Assembly (NCBI GenBank): GCA_013339895.1 | Contig: JABACO010000001.1 | Span: forward strand, 26,359,131 to 26,423,130 | DNA: 64,000 bases | Direction of reading: 5' to 3' | Source: Ephydatia muelleri | Lineage: Eukaryota; Porifera; Demospongiae; Spongillida; Spongillidae | Shown here: one piece after another, positions 56,319-64,000 of the stretch | Layout: the number at the start of each line of letters is the position of its first letter | Numbering within the stretch: the stretch's first letter is position 1 | Translations under genes and position numbers: made by a program | The notes under the pieces: generated by a model | Seen by the model: the letters and a program-made list of their open reading frames with translations, nothing else | Database searches by the model: none | Told to the model about the DNA's origin: nothing

Positions 56319-57895
56319 CCTAATATGCTAAAAGGAGAATTGTCTAATGGTAGGGGAGGGGGGAGGGGAGGGGAGGGGAGGGAGGGGAGGGGAGGGGAGG
56401 GGAGGGGAGGGGAGGGGCCTGAGGGGAGGGGAGGGGGAGGGGAGGAGGGATGCGTGGAGGGGAGGAGAGGCGACGGGGAGGGGAGGGAGGGGAGGGGAGG
56501 GGAGGGGAGGGAGGGGAGGGGAGGGAGGGGAGGGGAGGGAGGGGAGGGGAGGGGAGGGGAGGGGAGGGGAGGGAGGGGGAGGGGAGGGGAGGAGGGGAGG
56601 GGAGGGGAGGGGAGGGGAGGGGAGGGAGGGGAGGGGAGGGAGGGGAGGGGAGGGGAGGGGAGGGGAGGGGAGGGGAGGGGAGGGTGAGGGGAGGGGGAGG
56701 GGAGGGGAGGGGAGGGGAGGGGAGGGAGGGGAGGGGAGGGGAGGGGAGGGGAGGGGAGGGGAGGGGAGGGGAGGGGAGGGGAGGGGCGGGGAGGGGAGGG
56801 GAGGGGAGGGGAGGGGAGGGGAGGGGAGGGGAGGGAGGGGAGGGGAGGGGAGGGGAGGGGAGGGGAGGGGAGGGGAGGGAGGGGAGGGGAGGGGAGGGGA
56901 GGGGAGGGGAGGGGAGGGGAGGGGAGGGGAGGGGAGGGGAGGGGAGGGGAGGGGAGGGAGGGGAGGGAGGGAGGGGAGGGGGGAGAAGGGACAAGGAGAG
57001 AAGTGGAAGTGGAGGGGAGGGGAGAAGGGGAGGGGAGAAGGGGAGAAGGGGAGGGGAAAAGGGGAGGAAGATAAGTAACATTATTATAATCAGTTGTCAT
57101 GACAACGTAGGATCCCAACCCATGCACCCAGTATCGTTTGCTCCCAGACGTAAACGAACCCACACATACATACACACACGCGTGCATGCATAATCTATCC
57201 GTACTGTCGATCGTTTAGACCATACTTACGTACGCCATATCGTCCACTGATTTGTACCTCCATTAAGGTTCTCTCTATACTCTGATCCGCGATGCTTAAG
57301 CGCACATGAGTTCTTGCGCCAGAGGTGCTAGTAGTTGTAGCTGTATGATCTTCCACTTCTTGTTTTCCAACCCATGTAAAAGGATTTCTGAAACAACTAG
57401 CGCTAATATAAATCGGGCAATTTACTCAACAATGATCGATCACTGTCACGTGCGAAAAAGGTGTCGATTAACCAAACTCGAACTCAAGGGATTGTGATGT
57501 CACGTGAGCTGAAGCATAGTATTGGACATATCATGTTCCACTATGAACAATCCACACCTCTGACAAACGCAGCAGCAAAGGCACTGATAAAGGAAGCATC
57601 TTATGAAGAGCCAAAAGATTGTGTTAGTATGCACCAGAAGGTCCAACATGGCATGACTTGATGAAAGTCAAGCTCCACAGGCCTGCACATGTAGTCAATG
57701 AGGTGAGTACTGTTGTGTCCTCCTCACAATGCACAGCAGTAGTGGATCCACTCCCCCTCCCCTGTGACGTCACTTACACCACATGCATTGGCCACCACTG
57801 CAAGTTATTAGTGATTATTAAACAAACTGTCCTATTGAACACAAGTTAAAAATCAAACATAATTGGACACTAACCTAATATGCTAAAAGGAGAAT
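56319..57895. repeat. R1-derived segment E with the longest polypurine array
   Basis: Enters from CTAATATGCTAAAAGGAGAA, the same phrase that recurs at 57875. This suggests a tandem duplication around the array. 57070-57850 matches 49565-50345, including a plus-strand open segment IMFHYEQSTPLTNAAAKAL followed by a gtgagt donor-like site at 57702; its gene is unknown. Confidence 0.6.
56353..57070. repeat. 718-bp polypurine array (GGGGA)n
   Basis: The most regular of the five arrays: long stretches of pure GGGGA pentamers with GGGA slips and only a handful of pyrimidines, mostly in the first 120 bp. Confidence 0.97.
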
Positions 57896-57898
57896 TGT

Positions 57899-58176
57899 CT
57901 AATGGTAAACAAATGACAGTGATGTTCTAATGGCAAGACTATGACCACTGGAGGCCTCTAGGCAATCGTACCATCTCTTTAGTAAGGGTTGGATGATTCT
58001 CGAGCACACGGGAAAGTTCAGTAACTCCTCTTCTGGTGAACTGTTATCACTAAGGTCAAGTTCCTTCAGCTTACAGTGTTCAAGACCCTTGGCCAGTGAA
58101 CATATAGCATCATCATCCAGACCACAGCCCAACAATCTTAGTTTCTCCAATGTTTGGTTGTTGGTGAATAGCTGTA
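57899..58176 (-). CDS. NLR LRR terminal exon
   Basis: Acceptor CCACAG before 58176, phase 1. Reads VQLFTNNQTLEKLRLLGCGL, then DDDAICSLAKGLEHCKLKEL and DLSDNS: two ribonuclease-inhibitor-type leucine-rich repeats (LxxLxLxxCxL...LAxxLxxxxLxxLxLSxN). A ~45-residue tail follows to a stop at 57899. LRRs form the ligand-sensing horseshoe of NLRs. Upstream exons of the same gene are probably 60462-60295 and 62996-62829. Gene symbol not assignable. Confidence 0.7.
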
Positions 58177-58429
58177 CTGTGGAAGGAGGGGAGAGGAGGG
58201 GGAGTACTAGAATACCAAGATATCAGGAGTTATCTACTACAATAGCAGATGAAACCAAAGGGGGCGGGGCAATAACATTAGATACAAAGTTCACACAACC
58301 ACTCAATGCAATACTAGCAAATAGTCAACAAGATGGTGGTGTCATTGTTAGAGAACAATTCATAACTGAAGCAGCAGCTGGTGATGTTCCATGTGTAGTA
58401 AACAGACTAGTTAATCTGACTGGTTATTA

Positions 58430-59407
58430 AATTGCAATTAGTGTGTGTGTCTTCTAGCCGGCAGGCTTGGTCCATTTCATCATTGCACAACCATATAGTG
58501 TGTAGTATGATTTATGACATGTCACTGTAATGCTTAAAAAGTATTCACTACTACATCGCAAAGCAAATAAAGTGTCGTAAAGTAAGTTATTATGTTATGT
58601 CACATGATGCATACTTGTAACCCCCTCCGCCCCCCACCCCCAACGTTGAGGACCATGTGTCTTTATATTCTGGTACATCGAGCACTGAAGTGACAGAGCT
58701 GATGGAAGCAACAGCTCAATGAGACACTGCATCTTATTATAACCTGAAATAGGCCTGACAGCTGTACATGATCCAATGTGTTCACCATAGTGAACTAAAG
58801 TGTTTGCCAAAGTGCAGCAGTGGAGGGTACAACGAATAGCATACACAAAATACATACATCATATAAGTTACCATGTTTTATATCAGTTACCATGGACGTG
58901 ACCTTCATATCACATCAAGCTTAGAGGTAAGGTAAAGTTCCAATTTTGATTAATTTTGACATTACATTTAGTTAGTCTATTACCGGTTTTTAGTGTTTTC
59001 GAGTTTAAATTGTAGTTTTGAATATTTACTAGCAAAACGCAAATCAAACTTTCAGTCAGCTTTATAAATCCTCTAATAACTTATGATTATAATATCACAA
59101 TAATTCAATAGAAAGTATTTGATATTATCTTTACACCTATTAAATGTAATCAGGTTTTAATATGACATTGGTAGTACACATCCATTAATTCATTTAGATT
59201 AATCATCCTATTAAGAAATTAAATTAATTTGAATCCTTTGCCTTCATTTGCGGAACACCCAGAATATGTGATGTGTTGATGTGTTCATGTTGGGAAATTC
59301 TGATCATTACGTTGTGTGGGTGTCATGCATGACTGCATTTTTCCACCAATGTTACTTTTGTATCAAACCCTGGGAAGTTGCTCAACCTTCTGAAGCATAG
59401 TATCAGT

Positions 59408-59457
<50 letters not shown>

Positions 59458-59800
59458 CACACGCACACACACATACACACACACACACACACGCACATGG
59501 GGGTGTTCTTGTAAGGGGGAAGAGACACATTCTCCCCACCCCATAATGATGAAAGAGCTAGGAGGAGAGTTGTGTGGTGTCCCATCGGCATGGTTTGATG
59601 ACTTGATGGTGTAGCCTTTAAGTGGAGTATTGATGTGCACTTTGGACTTTTCTGCAGTGGACTGGGTTATCCAGTATGACCCTCCTCTTCCTCTGCATGG
59701 TATGGGTGTGTGGGTGTGTGGGTGTGGACCTGCGTATCTTTATGCATGCAAGCATATATATTTAGTAAAAGTGAATGTGTGTGGTGTAGTATCCAACTGT
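58430..59800. repeat. LRR-associated intron unit U2
   Basis: Second copy of U1, with a CA run at 59411-59500 and the extra A/T-rich block 58935-59260 that U3 shares and U1 lacks. Plus-strand open segment at 59809-59945 is repeated at 62309-62460. Confidence 0.85.
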
Positions 59801-60294
59801 AGGTTGGAATGATATGGATTGACTCAAGTATCATTTATTCAGCAGCAGTCCATCACATGTGCCACAAACAGAAGATAAACATTTATACACAGCATTCTAC
59901 AGCCATGTACAACAAGAGCTTCACTATAGTTCAACTCTCCACTCCAACTCTCTGTGACCCATTACCAGTGAGTATGGTTACCATGGGAGATGATCTCATG
60001 TACAAATGAGGACCACCAAGAGCCCATGGATGGGCCTCTGAGTACAGAGCCCTATATTTCGTGGCCACATATATGACGGAGCACTGTAAACTCTCCATAG
60101 AGGCCAGGGGCAGAGCACACAACACACACACACTATACATCTTCGGGATTTTTTATCATCCTCCACATGAATTTATGGCAACAGACGTTGGCCTTTAATA
60201 ATTTTCAATAGCCGTGCATATGAAACATTGTACCAAGAATTAACAACCTCTTCACTCACTGTCATAACTGCTATGGTTATAATCAACAACTTAC

Positions 60295-60462
60295 CAACAC
60301 TGGCTAAGCTGTGGCCATCAAATGTGTTGCCTGATAGATAAAGTTCAGTCAATGTGGTGTTCACTTCAAAAGCACTGCACAATTCAGATAAGCCCTCAGG
60401 TCCTATGCTACAGCCCTGAAGTTCAAGTGATGTGAGGACCTTGTTCCCTCTTAACATTTTCC
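60295..60462 (-). CDS. NLR LRR exon, 168 nt
   Basis: Flanked by TTGCACAG and gtaagt. Encodes 56 residues: GKMLRGNKVLTSLELQGCSI, then GPEGLSELCSAFEVN and LTELYLSGNTFDGHSLASVG, i.e. two LRRs. Length 168 nt and phase 1 on both sides are classic for NLR LRR exons and allow insertion or loss without a frameshift. About 92 percent alike to the exon at 62829-62996. Confidence 0.85.
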
Positions 60463-60589
60463 CTGTGCAATAAATGAAGAATTACAGTTCAAGTTATCAA
60501 ACTCAATATATACACATTCATAGTCCATGTATACGTTACCACGGAGATAATAATTTACATGTAAAGCACAGCTCACAAGGCACAGGCAG

Positions 60590-60735
60590 TGGCGGATCCA
60601 GGGGGGGGGAGGGGGGATGGGGGGGGGGGGGGCACTTGACCCCCACCCCCCCTCCCATTTATTAATACATAACTTCGTGGGCCGCTTTATATAATAATAG
60701 TTGCACGCTTGCGCTGCCTATTGATACACGTACAC
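60590..60735. mobile_element. hAT-like MITE fragment
   Basis: CAGTGGCGGATCCAGGGGGG followed by a G/C homopolymer block and TTCGTGGGCCGCTTTATATA. Repeated at 63127-63235 with a shorter homopolymer. The phrase resembles hAT terminal repeats, but no second end is clear. Confidence 0.4.
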
Positions 60736-60879
60736 ATGAACTCTACTACTGTACTATATCCCGGGCCCCCCGATAAGGGATCATAATTACATGTAACTGT
60801 GGTTGAAGCACAGTTACAAAAGGTATTGTAAAACTTTAAGAGAACTGGAAGGTACATGTCGTAACTGGAGCAGAAGCTG

Positions 60880-61941
60880 GTGTTGTTCGATGTGTAGTTG
60901 AACAGACTAGTTATGAAAAGATAATCTGACTGGTTATTAAATTGCAATTTGTGTGTGTGTCTTCTAGCCGGCAGGCTTGGTCCATTTCATCATTGCACAA
61001 CCATATAGTGTGCAGTATGATTTATGACATGTCACTGTAATGCTTAAAAAGTATTCACTACTACATCGCAAAGCAAAATAAAGTGACGTAAAGTAAGTTT
61101 TTATGTTATGTCACATAATGCATACTTGAAACCCCCTCCGCCCCCCACCCCCAACGTTGAGGACCATGTGTCTTTTTATTCTGGTACATCGAGCACTGAA
61201 GTGACAGAGCTGATGGAAGCAACAGCTCAATGAGACACTGCATCTTATTATAACCTGAAAAAGGCCTGACAGCTGTACATGATCCAATGTGTTCACCATA
61301 GTGAACTAAAAGAGTTTGCCAAAGTGCAGCAGTGGAGGGTACGACGAATAGCATACACAAAATACATACATCATATAAGTTACCATGTTTTATATCAGTT
61401 ACCATGGAGGTGACCTTCATATCACATCAAGCTTAGAGGTAAGGTTATGACTCAAAAAGTTCCAATTTTGATTAATTTTGATTAATAACATTACATTTAG
61501 TTAGTCTATTACTGGTTTTTAGTGTTTTCGAGTTTAAATTGTTGTTTTGAATATTTGCTAGCAAAAAGCAAATCAAACTGTCAGTCAGCTTTATAAATCC
61601 TCTAATTACTTATAATTATAATATCACAATAATTCAATAGAAGATATACATTTGATGTTATCTTTACACCTATTAAAGGTAATCAGGTTTTAATATGACA
61701 TTGGTAGTACACATCCATTAATTCATTTAGATTAATCATCCTATTATGAAATTATATTAATTTTGAATCCTTTGCCTTCATTTGCGGAACACCCGGTATA
61801 TGTGATGTGTTGATGTGTTCATGTTGGGAAATTCTGATCATTACGTTGTGTGGGTGTCATGCATGACTGCATTGTTCCACCAATGTTACTTTTGTATCAA
61901 ACCCTGGGAAGTTGCTCAACCATCTGAAGCATAGTATCAGT

Positions 61942-61977
<36 letters not shown>

Positions 61978-62300
61978 TGGGGTGTTCTTGTAAGGGGGAA
62001 AAGACACATTCTCCCCACCCCATAATGATTAAGGAGCTAGGAGAGACAGTTGTGTGGTGTCCCATTGGCATGGTTTGATGACTTGATGGTGTAGCCTTTA
62101 AGTGGAGTATTGATGTGCACTGATGTCATGGCAAGAGGTGTGGACATTCCTGCAGTGGACTAGGTTATCCAGTTTGACACACCTCTTCCTCTGCATGGTA
62201 TGGGCGGTATGGGTGTGTGGATGTGGGTATGCATATCTTCTTGCATGCGAGCGTATATATTTAGTAAAAGTGAATGTGTGTGTGTGTAGTATCCAACTAT
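60880..62300. repeat. LRR-associated intron unit U3
   Basis: Third copy, closest to U2. CA run at 61946-61973 is shorter. The segment 61440-61940 matches 58920-59410 almost base for base. Confidence 0.85.
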
Positions 62301-62828
62301 AGGTTGGAATGATATGGATTGGCTCAAGTATCAGCTATTCGGCAGCGGTCCTTCACATGTGCAACAGACAGAAGATTAATATTTATACACAGCATTCTAC
62401 AGCCATGTACAACGAGAGCTTCACTATAGTTCAACTCTCCACTCCAACTCTCTGTGACCCATTACCAGTGAGTATGGTTACCATGGAAATGACCTACATG
62501 TACATTTACACATCATGTACAAATGAGGACCACCAAGAGCCCATGGATGGGCCTCTGAGTACAGAGCCCTATATTTCGTGGCCACATATATGAGGGAGCA
62601 CTGTAAACTCTCCCATAGAGACCAGGGACAGAGCACACAACACACACAGACACACCATACATCTTCAGTGCCATAAGGATTTCTTATCATCCTTCACATC
62701 TATGGCAACAGACGTTGGCGTTTAATAATAATGCATTTTCAATTGCCGTGCATATGAAACATTGCACCAAGAATTAACAACCTCTTCACTCACTGTCATA
62801 ACTGCTATGGATATTATCAACAACTTAC

Positions 62829-62996
62829 CAAGACTGGCTAAGCTGTGGCCATCAAATGTGTTGCCTGATATATCAAGTTTAGTCAATGTGGTGTTCACTT
62901 CAAGAGCACTGCACAATTCAGATAAGCCCTCAGGTCCTATGCCACAGCCCTGAAGTAGAAGTGATGTGAGGACCATGTTCCCTCTTAACATTTTCC
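62829..62996 (-). CDS. NLR LRR exon, 168 nt
   Basis: Same boundaries and phase as 60295-60462: GKMLRGNMVLTSLLLQGCGI, then GPEGLSELCSALEVN and LTKLDISGNTFDGHSLASLG. The most upstream LRR exon in the window; the NACHT and Death exons must be beyond 64000 if this gene is complete. Confidence 0.85.
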
Positions 62997-63126
62997 CTGT
63001 GCAATAAATGAACAAACTACAGTTCAAGTTATCAAACTCAATATATACACATTCATCGTCCATGTAGATATAGGAGTTACCATGGATATTATAATTTACA
63101 TGTTAAGCTCAGCTCACAATTCACAG

Positions 63127-63235
63127 GCAGCGGCGGATCCAGGGGGGGAGCACGTGACCCCCGCCCCCCCATTTATTGATTCATAACTTTGTGGGCCGCT
63201 TTATATAGGAATAGTTGCACGCTTGCGCTGTACTG
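63127..63235. mobile_element. hAT-like MITE fragment, second copy
   Basis: CAGCGGCGGATCCAGGGGGG and onward, parallel to 60590-60735 in the neighbouring tandem unit, so it was probably duplicated with the unit rather than inserted twice. Confidence 0.4.
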
Positions 63236-63329
63236 TACCAACAGTCGAGAACATCATAGACACATTTGCGGCAAGGCATCCTCGAAGAATGCGATTGGAA
63301 CTTATATTAGTTAACAGACTAGTTATGAA

Positions 63330-64000
63330 AAATTAATCTGACTGGTTATTAAATTGCAATTTGTGTGTGTGCCATCTAGCCGGCAGGCTTGGTCCATTTC
63401 ATCATTGCACAACCATATAGTGTGCAGTATGATTTATGACATGTCACAGAAATGCTTAAAAACTATTCACTACTACATCGCAAAGCAAAATAAAGTGTCG
63501 TAAAGTAAGTTATTATGTTATGTCACATGATGCATACTTGTAACCCCCCTCCGCCCCCATCCCCAACGTTGAGGACCATGTGTCTTTTTATTCTGGTTCT
63601 TCGAGCACTGAAGTGACAGAGCTGATGGAAGCAACAGCTCAATGAGACACTGCATCTTATTATAACCTGAAATAGGCCTGACAGCTGTACATGATCCAAT
63701 GTGTTCACCATAGTGAACTAAAAGAGTTTGCCAAAGTGCAGCAGTGGAGGGTACGACAAATAAAATACACAAAATACATACATCATATAAGTTACCATAT
63801 TTTATATCAGTTACCATGGAGGTGACCTTCATATCACATCAAGCTTAGAGGTAAGGTTATGACTCAAAAAGTTCCAATTTTGATTAATTTTAATTAATAA
63901 CATTACATTTAGTTAGTCTATTGCTGGTTTTTAGTGTTTTTGAGTTTAAATTGTTGTTTTGAATATTTACTAGCAAAACGCAAATCAAACTTTAGTCAGC
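63330..64000. repeat. LRR-associated intron unit U4 (cut by window end)
   Basis: Fourth copy, matching 60900-61580 and 58420-59060. Indicates that the tandem array continues beyond the window. Confidence 0.85.

Overview
This is eukaryotic, almost certainly metazoan DNA. It has spliced genes with short GT-AG introns (about 49-110 nt), CA microsatellites, satellites and dense transposons, and nothing that looks like a bacterial operon. The host genes I can read are NLR-type innate immune receptors: an N-terminal Death domain, a NACHT ATPase and ribonuclease-inhibitor-type LRRs on 168-nt exons. Death-NACHT-LRR genes whose NACHT resembles these are what I remember from demosponges, so a sponge is my best guess. 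Sea urchin or cnidarian are the alternatives; this is inference, not proof.

Layout. 1-683: a minus-strand gene with a ubiquitin-like domain, interrupted by a 152-bp hairpin MITE. 1560-3140: transposon relics, including an internally deleted hAT/ZMYM-like gene. 3484-8250: two copies of a ~2 kb repeat (R1) that carries GGGGA polypurine arrays. 8416-10743: NLR1 (minus), cut off at its 3' end by large inverted repeats. 12970-17500: a CACTG-ended, apparently non-autonomous CACTA-like element. 17741-23909: Ngaro-1, a tyrosine-recombinase retrotransposon. 24108-38485: a pogo-like DNA transposon. It contains Ngaro-2 (minus, 26771-38410), and Ngaro-2 contains a TTAA-flanked two-gene DNA transposon, here called K (33476-38399). 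38930-41165: a truncated third transposase gene (T3). 41166-42572: a broken second NLR fragment (NLR2). 42577-43034: a second copy of the target sequence into which Ngaro-1 and the pogo-like element inserted, but still empty. 44543-46525: a 42-bp satellite. 46530-50350: more R1 copies. 51905-53270: a 165-bp satellite. 53816-54786: a small plus-strand spliced gene. 54836-64000: tandem ~2.4-3.1 kb units carrying LRR exons of one or more minus-strand NLR genes whose 5' parts lie beyond the window.

The main result is that the transposon stack can be solved from the sequence alone, because the empty copy at 42577-43034 gives exact junctions: no target duplication for Ngaro-1, TA for the pogo-like element, TTAA for K. 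The most novel signal is in the two Ngaro elements. Both appear to split gag with a phase-1 intron at the same place. In both, that intron is filled with a tandem array of short hairpins whose stem sequences differ between the elements but keep their pairing. A conserved phase-1 acceptor before pol suggests that the same leader exon could also be spliced to the polymerase.
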